Below, one piece after another: positions 25,654-34,749 of a stretch of DNA of 39,123 nt. The notes under the pieces are model-generated. The model had not been told where the DNA came from. It searched no databases and saw nothing but the letters and a program-made list of their open reading frames with translations. Every line of letters starts with the position of its first letter. Position 1 is the first letter of the stretch. The DNA comes from Mogibacterium sp. (GTDB lineage Bacteria > Bacillota > Clostridia > Peptostreptococcales > Anaerovoracaceae). A program made the position numbers and the translations under genes. Location of the stretch: contig JAFWMD010000040.1 of assembly GCA_017510725.1 (NCBI GenBank), positions 1 through 39,123 of the forward strand, read 5' to 3'.

Positions 25654-27165
25654 ATGACTAATGAAGAAACAATGAACACCGAAACAATGACAGCAGAAGC
25701 AACACTTCCGCAGCCAAGAAGAAGCATAGCTTTTATAGGTTCGGAGTGCTATCCGTTTGTAAAGACCGGAGGCCTTGGAGACGTAATGTATGCTCTGCCT
25801 AAGGCACTGGCAGACCTTAACTGCGATGTAAAGGTCATCGTTCCGCGCTATCACTGCATCCCTTGGAAGTACCAGGAAAAGATGGTATATCGCGGTGAGT
25901 TCTACATGGACCTCTGTGCGGATGGAAAATCATACTATGTAGGTATCATGGAATATGTGCATGACGGCGTGGTATATGATTTCATCGATAACGATGAGTT
26001 CTTTTCCTCCGGAAGTCCTTACACAAATCTCGTTGATGATATCCCGAAGTACTGCTACTTCTGCAAGGCAGCCCTTGCTGCATTGAATTACATGGACTGG
26101 ATCCCTGACATTATCCACTGCCACGACTGGCAGGCCAGCCTTGTACCGGTAATGCTGCGCACTCAGTTTGCAGATACAGCTATAAAGGATGCAAAGACAG
26201 TCATCACTATACATAATCTGCGCTTCCAGGGTGTGTACAATATTCCTACTATCAAATACTGGACAAACCTGCCGGATGAAGTATTCAACATTGATGTTTT
26301 CAAGACCAACTATGAAGACGCCAATATGTTAAAAGCGGGACTTGCGTATGCTGATGCCATTACTACAGTCAGTGAGACATACGCGGGAGAGATCCAGACT
26401 CCGTTCTACGGTGACGGCCTGGACGCACATATACGCCATCATTCCGGAAAGCTTCGCGGCATTGTCAATGGTATAGATGTTGTGCAGTGGGATCCTAAGA
26501 CTGATCCTAAGCTGGAAGCTCCTTATGATATTACAGACGTACTGACTCAGAAAAAGGAAGACAAGAAAGCCCTCCAGAAAGAACTGGGACTTGATGTAGA
26601 CGAGGGCAAGTTCGTTATCGGACTTATTTCGCGTCTGACTAATCAGAAAGGACTCGATCTGGTCAACGATATTCTTCCTGGGCTAATCGACGGTAATACA
26701 CAGGTTGTAGTTCTCGGCACGGGTGACGCCATCTATGAGGAATCATTCCGCAACTTTGAGAACTGGTACAAGGGCAGTGTGTGCTCATGCATCATGTACG
26801 ATGAAGGCAGAGCTCACAGGATCTATGCAGGAGCAGATGCGCTTCTGGTGCCATCACTGTTTGAACCATGCGGACTTACACAGCTGATCGCCATGCGCTA
26901 TGGAACCGTTCCTGTAGTGCGTGAGACGGGCGGACTGAAGGATACGGTAGAGCCATACAACATGTTCACCCAGCAGGGAAATGGCTTCACTTTTGACAAA
27001 TATGAAGCCGGACTGCTCTACGATGCCGTGAACCGCGCAAAGACATTATATTTCACTGACCGCTGGCACTGGGATGAGATGGTACAGAGAAATATGGCGA
27101 AGGATGTATCATGGGAAGCCTCAGCATGGAAATACAGAGACCTGTATCTTGAGCTGAGACCGTAA
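25654..27165 (+). CDS. glgA: Glycogen synthase (ADP-glucose, GT5)
   Basis: A 503-residue GT-B enzyme extending alpha-1,4-glucan from ADP-glucose. The donor-site KTGGLGDV motif is at 37-44, preceded by an unusual 20-residue Thr/Glu-rich N-terminal extension (MTNEETMNTETMTAEATLPQ) before the first strand RSIAFIGSECYPF. VPSLFEPCGLTQLIAMRYGTVPVVRETGGLKDTV in the C-terminal half is the second signature. AGGAGAACAGAA precedes the ATG; an internal start near the canonical beginning is less well supported. Partner GH13 upstream. glgB, glgC and glgP are not in the window. Confidence 0.95.
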   Translation: MTNEETMNTETMTAEATLPQPRRSIAFIGSECYPFVKTGGLGDVMYALPKALADLNCDVKVIVPRYHCIPWKYQEKMVYRGEFYMDLCADGKSYYVGIMEYVHDGVVYDFIDNDEFFSSGSPYTNLVDDIPKYCYFCKAALAALNYMDWIPDIIHCHDWQASLVPVMLRTQFADTAIKDAKTVITIHNLRFQGVYNIPTIKYWTNLPDEVFNIDVFKTNYEDANMLKAGLAYADAITTVSETYAGEIQTPFYGDGLDAHIRHHSGKLRGIVNGIDVVQWDPKTDPKLEAPYDITDVLTQKKEDKKALQKELGLDVDEGKFVIGLISRLTNQKGLDLVNDILPGLIDGNTQVVVLGTGDAIYEESFRNFENWYKGSVCSCIMYDEGRAHRIYAGADALLVPSLFEPCGLTQLIAMRYGTVPVVRETGGLKDTVEPYNMFTQQGNGFTFDKYEAGLLYDAVNRAKTLYFTDRWHWDEMVQRNMAKDVSWEASAWKYRDLYLELRP

Positions 27166-27223
27166 CAAAAGCATAACTCAGACATATTATTATAAATAGA
27201 GATCAACCGACTTAAGAGAGGTC

Positions 27224-27745
27224 ATGACTGCTCCGGGCAGCGGGACCGAGATCGTGATAAGGCTGAAGTTCAAGCTTGCCGAAGCGGATGATGTACCGGA
27301 TTCGGAAAAACTCCGCGACGGCTCAGCACCGGGTGAAGCAGCTTCTGAGCCAGAAATCGACTTCAGTACAAAGAGGATCCTTCTTGTAGAGGACAATCTG
27401 GTAAATATGGAGATTGCCAACATGATACTCATGCAGGCGGGATTTAATGTGGAGACGGCTGAAAACGGTAAGATCGCAGTGGAAATGGTTGAGGCTTCAG
27501 AACCGGGATATTACGATGCTGTTCTTATGGACATACAGATGCCGGTCATGGACGGCTATGAGGCGACAAGAACGATACGTAACCTTGAAAACAAGGATCT
27601 TGCCGGGATACCTGTTATAGCGATGACTGCGAATGCTTTTAAAGAAGACGTAGAAGCTGCTGCAGAAGCCGGCATGCAGGGCCATGTAGCCAAACCGGTT
27701 GATGTAGGCGTGCTGATGAGGACTCTTACATCTGTACTTCGATAG
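27224..27745 (+). pseudogene. Truncated hybrid histidine kinase: end of HATPase plus receiver domain
   Basis: 173 residues. The first 15 (TAPGSGTEIVIRLKF) look like the G2-box end of a HATPase_c domain, with the open frame extending a further nine codons upstream to a TAG. After an acidic linker there is a complete receiver domain: E56/D57 acidic pocket, phospho-acceptor D103 in VLMDIQMPVMDG, the conserved threonine in IAMTAN and lysine in HVAKPVD. Sensor, dimerisation and most of the ATPase domain are missing. AGAGGTC touches the ATG, too close for good initiation. It is either a deletion remnant or a receiver-only protein derived from one. No partner kinase is nearby. Confidence 0.65.
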
Positions 27746-27754
27746 CATAAAATA

Positions 27755-27783
27755 TTACGGAATTTCCGTATTTATAGTAATAT
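27755..27783 (+). promoter_or_regulatory. Candidate promoter of the RyR/K+ channel/TIR operon with palindromic operator
   Basis: TTACGG (27755-27760), 17-bp spacer, TAATAT (27778-27783). The perfect dyad TACGGAA-T-TTCCGTA (27756-27770) covers the -35 box and half of the spacer. The same dyad could instead act as a weak terminator for the receiver gene, since TTTATAG follows; the T run is poor. Confidence 0.5.
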
Positions 27784-27820
27784 TGTCTATAACTCTTCCG
27801 GATCAGAACAGGAGGTGCTT

Positions 27821-29683
27821 ATGACGAGTGTGACTGTTGTTATCCTGTCAACCGCATTGCTTCTGGCAATGGTACTTAACCTTGCTCTGAAGCCATCTTT
27901 TTCTGCCAGGCTCACAACCATATGCATGATCATAGCCTTTGCCGGAGGCGTACTTATATATGGCGTTGGATTTGCTGAAAGCACCGGTGACATCGGGCTC
28001 AGCATGATCCGTACGCCTTTTTGCGTGATAAAAATGTTCGTCGGTATAAATGATTACGGATCAATAGAAGGCACTTCACCTGTCGGGACCCCGTTCAGGA
28101 TCGTATTGTTCTGGATCATACACCTTCTGGCGTTTTATTCCATGGCCAGTGCTGCGATGTTCACGCTCGGTGAGGAAGCTTTGAGATACCTGCGAATGAT
28201 CCTTTCCGCAAAAGGCGACCTGACCCTGATTTACGGCATCAATGACCGGAGCATAAAACTGGGCAGGGAGTGCCGGAAAGCCGGAGCGGGTTCTGTAGTC
28301 TTTATTGCCGAGAATGCCGATCATGACGCTGTAACGGATCTGAACAATATGGGTATGTCAGTGATAAGCGGTCCGTCAGCTGTCTCATCCGACAAATCAG
28401 TGATGAGAAAGCTCAGAGCCGGCCGCCGCAGCATAAATGTGTTCGCGCTGGATGAAGAGGACAAAGACCTCTTTTATGCTCTTGGCCTGAAAGATGCTCT
28501 TAAGGAATTCGATGTTCCACCTGAAAAAACTGCCATCACACTTCCAGGAGCTGAAGATATTATTACGTCGATGCTGCAGGTATCTGCGGATCAGTATGGA
28601 TACGGTTATGTCAATGTTTATGACAGTGCCATGCTTTCAGCCAGAGCTTTGATAAAGGTATGTCCGCCCTGGGAACTCGTAAAATTCGGGAGTGACAGCC
28701 GTGCTCAGGAGGATTTTGACTGCGCCATAGTGGGCTTCGGCAGACATGGGCAGGCTGTACTGAAGCAGCTGCTTATGAACGGACAGTTTGCAGGCAGTAC
28801 ATTCCACTCTGCTGTTTTTTCGCCTAATTTTGAAAACGAGGCAGGGTACATGAAGGCTGAGTGCGCATCTATGTTTGAAAATTATGATATCAGAAGCTTT
28901 AACGCGGATGGCAGGAGCATTGAGTTCTATAACTACGTTGATAACAGGATAGATACACTCAAGCTTATAGCGGTATGCACCGGAAATGAAGAGAGCGACC
29001 GCGAGATATCGGATAATCTTATGATGTATCTGAAGCGCCGTAATGCTGAACATATCTGCGTCGTCAGGTGCGGAAAAGATGGTGTCAGATATCAGGAGAC
29101 AGTCGGCAGTCCGATCATCACTGCTGATATATATTCGCTTGAGTATCTTTCAGCACAGAATGCAGACCGTGATGCGATCATAATTAACAGCACTTATGAT
29201 GATTCTGACAGGACCGATTGGGAGAAATGGGTGGCATGCGACTCGTTCAGCAAGATGTCATCGCGAGCTTCCGCTGATTTCATACCGGCATTCATCAGTG
29301 CATCAGGTATGACAGCAGAAGAGGTGATGGCAGGCAGCTGGCCGCCGGCTGCAGACGTTCTGGAAGTATTGGGAGAGACGGAGCATCTCAGGTGGAATGC
29401 TTTCCACTTCGTGATGGGATACTCACCTATGAGCAGCGCGGAACTCGATGAAAGAACTGATACGTACAGAAAACGCATTGAAAAAGGCCTCCCGGGCATC
29501 AGGCTGTTCAAGGATTCTGAAAACCGTACTCATGCCTGTCTGATACCATGGGATGAGCTTGATGCTTTGTCAGAAAAGGAAAAATCAATTACAGGGCGTG
29601 CTGTGGACTATAAGCAGTATGACATCAATAACGTTCTGATTATTCCTGAGATCCTTAAACAAGGAGAAAAGGCAGCAAAATGA
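27821..29683 (+). CDS. Three-TM protein with two Rossmann/TrkA-like domains and a RyR domain
   Basis: 620 residues from ATG 27821 (AGGAGGT five bases upstream). Three hydrophobic helices (about 3-24, 32-52, 93-115) lie before the soluble part; a K+-filter motif is absent. The first nucleotide-binding fold begins LTLIYGINDRSIKLG; the second has CAIVGFGRHGQAVL (GxGxxG near 305-310). The C-terminal ~90 residues (ETEHLRWNAFHFVMGY...HACLIPWDEL...YDINNV) match the ryanodine-receptor repeat (RyR, PF02026) pattern. It overlaps the next gene by four bases (ATGA). I infer a poreless regulatory partner of the channel encoded next. Domain calls are by eye. Confidence 0.8.
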   Translation: MTSVTVVILSTALLLAMVLNLALKPSFSARLTTICMIIAFAGGVLIYGVGFAESTGDIGLSMIRTPFCVIKMFVGINDYGSIEGTSPVGTPFRIVLFWIIHLLAFYSMASAAMFTLGEEALRYLRMILSAKGDLTLIYGINDRSIKLGRECRKAGAGSVVFIAENADHDAVTDLNNMGMSVISGPSAVSSDKSVMRKLRAGRRSINVFALDEEDKDLFYALGLKDALKEFDVPPEKTAITLPGAEDIITSMLQVSADQYGYGYVNVYDSAMLSARALIKVCPPWELVKFGSDSRAQEDFDCAIVGFGRHGQAVLKQLLMNGQFAGSTFHSAVFSPNFENEAGYMKAECASMFENYDIRSFNADGRSIEFYNYVDNRIDTLKLIAVCTGNEESDREISDNLMMYLKRRNAEHICVVRCGKDGVRYQETVGSPIITADIYSLEYLSAQNADRDAIIINSTYDDSDRTDWEKWVACDSFSKMSSRASADFIPAFISASGMTAEEVMAGSWPPAADVLEVLGETEHLRWNAFHFVMGYSPMSSAELDERTDTYRKRIEKGLPGIRLFKDSENRTHACLIPWDELDALSEKEKSITGRAVDYKQYDINNVLIIPEILKQGEKAAK

Positions 29684-31233
29684 ACAGCAGAAAAAGAAAC
29701 ATACGTATAGTGGCCGCGATAATAGCTGCATATGCGGCAGTACTTGTACTGCTGCTGGCTGCTGAGTCAAAGGCGGAGGGTTCGTCCATACACAGTATAG
29801 GGGATGCCATCTGGTACTCTGTCATTACACTTACAACAGTAGGTTACGGAGATCTTTCCCCTGTGACCCCTGCAGGAAAAGCACTTGGTGTAATTCTTGC
29901 CCTTTGCAGTCTCGGGGTGTTCACCGCACTTGTAGGTGTACTGATAAGTTTTATCAGTGGACAGGCAAGACCGCGATTCAGACTCCGGTCGTTAAGGGAC
30001 CGCAGATGGTATGCGATCAGTGAGGAGAACGAGCAGTCTGCTGTATTTGCAGGATCCGTTCTTGCTGATGACCCTGACGCCGCCATTATTTTCCGCCGCT
30101 CGGCAGAAAACCGGATAGGCGGCAGGGCTGTTGTGCGCCTTGACTGCAATCCTGAAGAACTCATCGATCTGAAGGGGAGCGGGCAGGATATAAAGTATTT
30201 CTGCCTGGGTGAAGACTCATGGGAGAATTACCGTCAGGCGACAGATGCTGCCGGTCTGGATATAGATACGTACTGCCTTACAGACTTCGGGTCTGACGAG
30301 ATATCGGGCAGCCTTCATACATTCAGCAAAAAAGAGATCATCAGCAGGTGCTACTGGAGAGATCATCCTTTACGCAAAGACGAGAAGACCATAGTTCTGA
30401 TCGGCAGCGGAAAGATCGCAGCAGAATTGCTTGAAAGGGGACTCCTTACCAATGTATTCGAGCCGGGCAGATACATCTGCTACCATGTCTTTGGAGATTC
30501 CTCGGATTTCAGGAAGTCACACCGTGAGGCAGTCAGAACTTTATGCGGCGGAGATCCTGAAGATGACGCACTGTTCCTCCACGAAGAATGCTGGGAGTAT
30601 CATCCGGAGATCATACGCAATGCCGACAGGATCATCATCTGTGAGGATGATGACAGGAGCGATCTGGCAACTTATAAAGAGATCATGATGCTGTTCCCGA
30701 CAGCTGCAAAAGTCCATGTCAGGTTAAACAATACAGTTGAAAAGATCAGCTGTTTTGGCAGCAGCAAAGATATATTTACGATGAGAGCATTTGTCAGGGA
30801 CGATATCAACAGGCTTGCGGTCACGCTCAACGATATCTATAACGAAGGATCTGGCAAAACTGGCGGATGGAGCGATCTCAGCGATCATCTGAAACGTTCC
30901 AACATAGCTGCGGCCGATCATATGATCGTAAAGGTCCGATATCTTCTCGATGACGACAGCATCACGGAGCTCACGGAAGAGAACTGCCGCAGAGCATATG
31001 ATGTGTTCAGCGATGCAGACCCTGATAAGAGGGACATATGCAGGGAGATGGAGCACAGACGCTGGATGAGATACCACCAGATGTACAACTGGACATACTC
31101 ACCTGAAAGGAACGATCTGATGCGCAGGCATCCTATGATGCTCCCGTATTCAGAACTCAGTGAAGAAGATAAAGAAAAAGACGCTTTTGCATGGGAGATG
31201 CTTGCCGGAGTCGCAGACAGGTCTGCTGTCTGA
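29680..31233 (+). CDS. Two-TM potassium channel with Rossmann-like region and C-terminal RyR-like motif
   Basis: 517 residues. TM1 (about 9-28), pore helix, selectivity filter TTVGYGD (52-58) and TM2 (67-92) make a complete two-TM K+ channel, expected as a tetramer in the membrane. The cytoplasmic part has a Rossmann-type strand TIVLIGSGKIAAELL (GxGxxA), like TrkA_N/RCK domains. Near the end MEHRRWMRYHQMYNWTYSPERN (457-478) repeats the EHxRW signature of the RyR domain in the preceding protein. ATG 29680 overlaps the previous stop. Gating by a nucleotide or similar ligand through the Rossmann and RyR parts is inferred from known RCK channels, not demonstrated. Confidence 0.85.
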   Translation: MNSRKRNIRIVAAIIAAYAAVLVLLLAAESKAEGSSIHSIGDAIWYSVITLTTVGYGDLSPVTPAGKALGVILALCSLGVFTALVGVLISFISGQARPRFRLRSLRDRRWYAISEENEQSAVFAGSVLADDPDAAIIFRRSAENRIGGRAVVRLDCNPEELIDLKGSGQDIKYFCLGEDSWENYRQATDAAGLDIDTYCLTDFGSDEISGSLHTFSKKEIISRCYWRDHPLRKDEKTIVLIGSGKIAAELLERGLLTNVFEPGRYICYHVFGDSSDFRKSHREAVRTLCGGDPEDDALFLHEECWEYHPEIIRNADRIIICEDDDRSDLATYKEIMMLFPTAAKVHVRLNNTVEKISCFGSSKDIFTMRAFVRDDINRLAVTLNDIYNEGSGKTGGWSDLSDHLKRSNIAAADHMIVKVRYLLDDDSITELTEENCRRAYDVFSDADPDKRDICREMEHRRWMRYHQMYNWTYSPERNDLMRRHPMMLPYSELSEEDKEKDAFAWEMLAGVADRSAV

Positions 31234-31248
31234 TAAAGGGGGACTGAC

Positions 31249-33915
31249 ATGAAAAGTAATGCGCGCAAAACCATCAGCATATTAATGATCATGCTTATGA
31301 TCATGCCTTTTACGTGGCAGGTCTTTGCAGACGACACTTTACCGGAGGATCAGGACACAGCAGCTGATACTGAAGCAGTGCAGCCTGAGCCTGAGGCGGA
31401 GACAGCAGCTGAGAAACCTGCAGCTCCTGCATCAAGCGAGAGTGCGGCTGCGCAAATACCTGAATCATCTGAGAATGCAGCTATGCAAACACCAGAAGCA
31501 TCTGAAGCAAAGGCCGGAACTGCAGCTGAAGAAGTGGCTGCAGAACCCGAGCCGTACGAGCCTGCTGAGCAGGATACGGCGGAGTCAGCTGCTGCACCTG
31601 AACCGTCCGGGCCTGAAGAAGATCCGAAAGATACGGCGCCTGCACCTGCTGTGGCAAAAGCGGCTTATGCACCTGCTCCGGCAGCTGCAGCATCAGTAAG
31701 AACAGCAGCTCAGACAGATAAAACGATTACCATTGCCGGAACTAAGCTCAACTGCACTGCCGACAGCAGCGGAAGCGGATGGACTTACGAAAAGGACAGC
31801 GGCAGGATAGTTCTCAGGGACTATACAGACAGCGCTGATATCACATCAGACGGCACTGGAGTCGATATCGTTTCCACCGGTTTAAACAGGATCGGAACGC
31901 TTTCCTGTGACGGGGACATCAATGTTATCGGGACCGGGATCCTTCTCATCGATAAGGTTGAGCTTGCAGAAGGGTGCTCCTTCAATCTTCTTCCTCTTAA
32001 AGACTATTATGGAGAGGACGGGGGCAGCGTTGCAGTATTCCTTAAACAGGATGATGAATCATATATGCTTATTAACGGAACGGTCAAAGGCATTGTCGAT
32101 GAGAATTATAAGATCGAAGATGTGAAGCTTGTACTTCCTGAGAACTCTTATCTTGAACTTCAGGCTCTTGGTGTCGTAGTTGAGACGGATGAAGACGGTA
32201 ATGAGACTATCATAAGGGACTATTCCGGCTTTAGTGAAGAAGAATTGAAAGCAGCTGCTATCAGGTACTACATAGCTAATCTGAAGGTAAACGATCTGAC
32301 CGTCAAAAAAGGCGCAACGATCAAACTCAATAGAGTATCGGATGTGATCATATCAAGCCTCACAGTTGTCGGCAGTCTGGTAAATGATGGAGTCATCAAC
32401 GGCGGCCTTGTAGACGCTGTCGGTTATTCGGGATCAGGTATTATCGAGAATTCCATAATTACACTTAGCCAAGGCCAGACAACGAGCATCAAGCTCAGGG
32501 ATGCCAATGTTTCTCTGGAGCGTGGTGATTATACGCTCAATGAATTAAACATCACGGGAAACTGCGAACTATATTATGAGGGTAATGTTGAATTAAAGAA
32601 GATAAAGTCTTCTTCCAATGGTTCGTTGAGTATATACAGCAGAAATATTTTTAATGACAATCGTATTGTTAAGATCACTGACGAGATCGAAAAAGTCTCT
32701 GTTGTGATCAAATCTGCTATTACAGAACTCGAAGCGGATCTTAAAGTGAATGAAGCCACAGTAAGCAACCAAACATATGGAGGGCCGGTGTTCGATTACA
32801 GCGGGAAAGGTGCTGTATCATACGGGATAAACGGATCTGTATACCTCGGTCCGAAAGATATTATCATGCCGGAGGCTGATTCTATCCCGGTCGTGTCTTT
32901 GGCTCTTCTTGATACCAGGAAACCCTTGTTATATTACACATGGGAAGAAAACGTGAATGAAGAAGAGGTTTACACTCAGCTTGCAGACTATAATGTATCA
33001 GAGAAAAACGAAGAAGGATTGATTACTTATACTGACCTGCTTAGCTCCTATGTCCCTGAAGAGATATTATCAGAGTTTGGGGTTTCCCCATTTTTATTCG
33101 AGGTGCTCCGCTGCAAAAACGGCAGATTGTCCATGACTATTCTTGGATATGGCTATCAGCAAAGCACTGATGCTGACGGTGTGTTTCTGATAAGAAAGGT
33201 GGTTCGGACCGCTACGGAAGAGAACAGTGGAGGATCTGCCATGACTACGACACATGCATCACAGACCGGCTCGGGAAATATTGGCGGTAATTCCAAACCT
33301 ATCTTTACAGGAACAGGCATTTCAAGGTTCTCGTCAGAGGATCCTGTCGAGCCTGAACCAAAACCTGAACCAAAGCCTGAACCAAAACCTGAACCAAAGC
33401 CTGAACCAAAGCCTGAGCCAAAACCGGTTGATCCGGACCCTGGCAAACCGGCCGGTGATTACACGATCGCAGCAGTCACTACAGTAGGTGATACAATTGT
33501 GCTTCAGATCAATGAGTTCGATCTTAACGAAGGCGTTGAGAATGCCGAAAAAGCGCCGTATTATAACCTTACGGCATATATAAACGGTGCGCAGATCACC
33601 GAACTCAGCGGGGTTGTCGAGGCGGAAATGGAGTATGTGCTTCCGGAGGAATTCAGGGATAAACCACTCTATGCAGTCTTTGCCAATGAGGATGAGACTT
33701 CGGATGAGATCCTCATGGCTGTCAGTGCCACATACGATGAAGAGGCAGCAACACTCACGTTTGAGACTTCACAGACAGGAGAGTTTATAATCACTGCACT
33801 CGAGTTCGATGGCAGGGAGTTTTCACCGGAATTCTATGATGAGCTCGAAAAGACGGACGAATCAAAACTGTTTTTAAAACATCTGGAAGAAAAGAAGAAT
33901 GATGCAGGATTATGA
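31249..33915 (+). CDS. Large secreted low-complexity/beta-rich surface protein
   Basis: 888 residues with a signal peptide (KTISILMIMLMIMPFTWQVFAD). Residues about 25-160 are an Ala/Pro/Glu-rich spacer. Then comes a long strand-rich region (about 160-560) with short repeating units of the TVKKGATIKLNRVSDVIISSLTVVGSLV type, suggesting a beta-helix or stacked repeats. Next is a Gly/Ser linker, six Pro-Glu-Pro-Lys units (about 702-725) and a final beta-domain (about 740-865). No LPxTG, choline-binding or membrane anchor is visible. AAGGGGG precedes the ATG. It sits 15 bases after the channel gene and overlaps the next TIR-like gene by 17 bases, so it belongs to the same transcript. Ligand unknown; it may be an extracellular sensor or shield. 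Confidence 0.8.
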   Translation: MKSNARKTISILMIMLMIMPFTWQVFADDTLPEDQDTAADTEAVQPEPEAETAAEKPAAPASSESAAAQIPESSENAAMQTPEASEAKAGTAAEEVAAEPEPYEPAEQDTAESAAAPEPSGPEEDPKDTAPAPAVAKAAYAPAPAAAASVRTAAQTDKTITIAGTKLNCTADSSGSGWTYEKDSGRIVLRDYTDSADITSDGTGVDIVSTGLNRIGTLSCDGDINVIGTGILLIDKVELAEGCSFNLLPLKDYYGEDGGSVAVFLKQDDESYMLINGTVKGIVDENYKIEDVKLVLPENSYLELQALGVVVETDEDGNETIIRDYSGFSEEELKAAAIRYYIANLKVNDLTVKKGATIKLNRVSDVIISSLTVVGSLVNDGVINGGLVDAVGYSGSGIIENSIITLSQGQTTSIKLRDANVSLERGDYTLNELNITGNCELYYEGNVELKKIKSSSNGSLSIYSRNIFNDNRIVKITDEIEKVSVVIKSAITELEADLKVNEATVSNQTYGGPVFDYSGKGAVSYGINGSVYLGPKDIIMPEADSIPVVSLALLDTRKPLLYYTWEENVNEEEVYTQLADYNVSEKNEEGLITYTDLLSSYVPEEILSEFGVSPFLFEVLRCKNGRLSMTILGYGYQQSTDADGVFLIRKVVRTATEENSGGSAMTTTHASQTGSGNIGGNSKPIFTGTGISRFSSEDPVEPEPKPEPKPEPKPEPKPEPKPEPKPVDPDPGKPAGDYTIAAVTTVGDTIVLQINEFDLNEGVENAEKAPYYNLTAYINGAQITELSGVVEAEMEYVLPEEFRDKPLYAVFANEDETSDEILMAVSATYDEEAATLTFETSQTGEFIITALEFDGREFSPEFYDELEKTDESKLFLKHLEEKKNDAGL
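33352..33423 (+). repeat. Six tandem 12-bp units encoding Pro-Glu-Pro-Lys
   Basis: CCTGAACCAAAA/G is repeated six times with one or two base changes, in frame, in the surface-protein gene. Prone to slippage in steps of four residues, giving a variable-length wall-spanning spacer. Confidence 0.95.
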
Positions 33916-34747
33916 TATCTGCATCCTCGCAGTAGCCGGGGACGCATCAGTTGCGAATAAGCTGGCGGAGAGCATCCGCAGATATAAGCTTCCGTCTGGT
34001 ACTGTCATTCCGGACAGCAGTCTGGATTACAGACGGGTCTATGTTGAAGTGTCCGGCAGGGACTTCGATGATGAAGCCCGCAGCATACTGGATCACAGCC
34101 GCTGCCTGGCTGTACTCTGCTCACCTGAAACGAGGACCAGCCGGTTCATACTTGACCGCCTGGCATATTTCCGTGAAATCGGAAAAGACAATAACATAAT
34201 TGCAGTAATCATCCGGGGAGAGCCGGTCGATTCTTTCCCGGAGTCTTTTATTGAGAAAAAGACCGTACGGAAGATACTTCCGGACATGACTGTTGTGGAG
34301 CGTACCGAAACAATAGAGCCGGTAGCCTCAGACCTCAGAGCGGAGACCCGTTCGCGCTGGAAGGAGGCTTTGAACTATGAGACCGTAAGGATCATAGCAT
34401 CCATACTTGGGCTGCATCCGGACGACCTTGAGCAGCGCCACCGCATGCGTCACAGAAAGGCTGTCATCACCCTGGTTTCGGTCATAGCCGCTGTCTGCCT
34501 CGGGGCAGCAGGTATTTTCGCATATCTCGGACATGTAGCCCGTCTCGAAGGAGAAATCGCCGATCAGCAGGCAAAACTGTGTGTGGATATAGCTGAGAGA
34601 ACGATGAACGAACTTCCTGCGGCATTCGCCGATGAGCCGCGGGCGCTTGTATACATACAGCAGGCAGTCGATAACGCCAGGGACTCACTTGAGGAACTGG
34701 GGCTTGATTCGCCGTCTGATGAAGGCACGGCTGTAACGGGAGGCTAG
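33899..34747 (+). CDS. Membrane-anchored degenerate TIR-like protein
   Basis: 282 residues. Residues 1-120 align by eye with the TIR domain of the next protein: YDICILAVAGDASVANKLAESIRRYKLP against YDVFFSYRH...LFNLAENYRLP, then SRCLAVLCSPETRTSRFILDRLAYFREIG against TNCLAVVCSTDTPSSEWVDREVATFIELG. The SYRH loop is lost, and the WxxxE pair (W87/E91 in the neighbour) is replaced by F83 and R87, so NADase activity is unlikely. A shared helix (ETVRIIASILGLHPDDLEQRHRMRHRK) leads to one TM (187-211) and a short tail with coiled-coil character. The start overlaps the surface-protein gene by 17 bases; the TIR-TPR gene starts two bases after the stop. I infer a pseudoenzyme partner or scaffold. Confidence 0.75.
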   Translation: MMQDYDICILAVAGDASVANKLAESIRRYKLPSGTVIPDSSLDYRRVYVEVSGRDFDDEARSILDHSRCLAVLCSPETRTSRFILDRLAYFREIGKDNNIIAVIIRGEPVDSFPESFIEKKTVRKILPDMTVVERTETIEPVASDLRAETRSRWKEALNYETVRIIASILGLHPDDLEQRHRMRHRKAVITLVSVIAAVCLGAAGIFAYLGHVARLEGEIADQQAKLCVDIAERTMNELPAAFADEPRALVYIQQAVDNARDSLEELGLDSPSDEGTAVTGG

Positions 34748-34749
34748 AC

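Noticed and set aside
33156-33446. Gly-Phe-Gly-Ser repeat protein on the minus strand
   Set aside because: It is the antisense reading of the Pro-Glu-Pro-Lys tandem repeat in the surface-protein gene.
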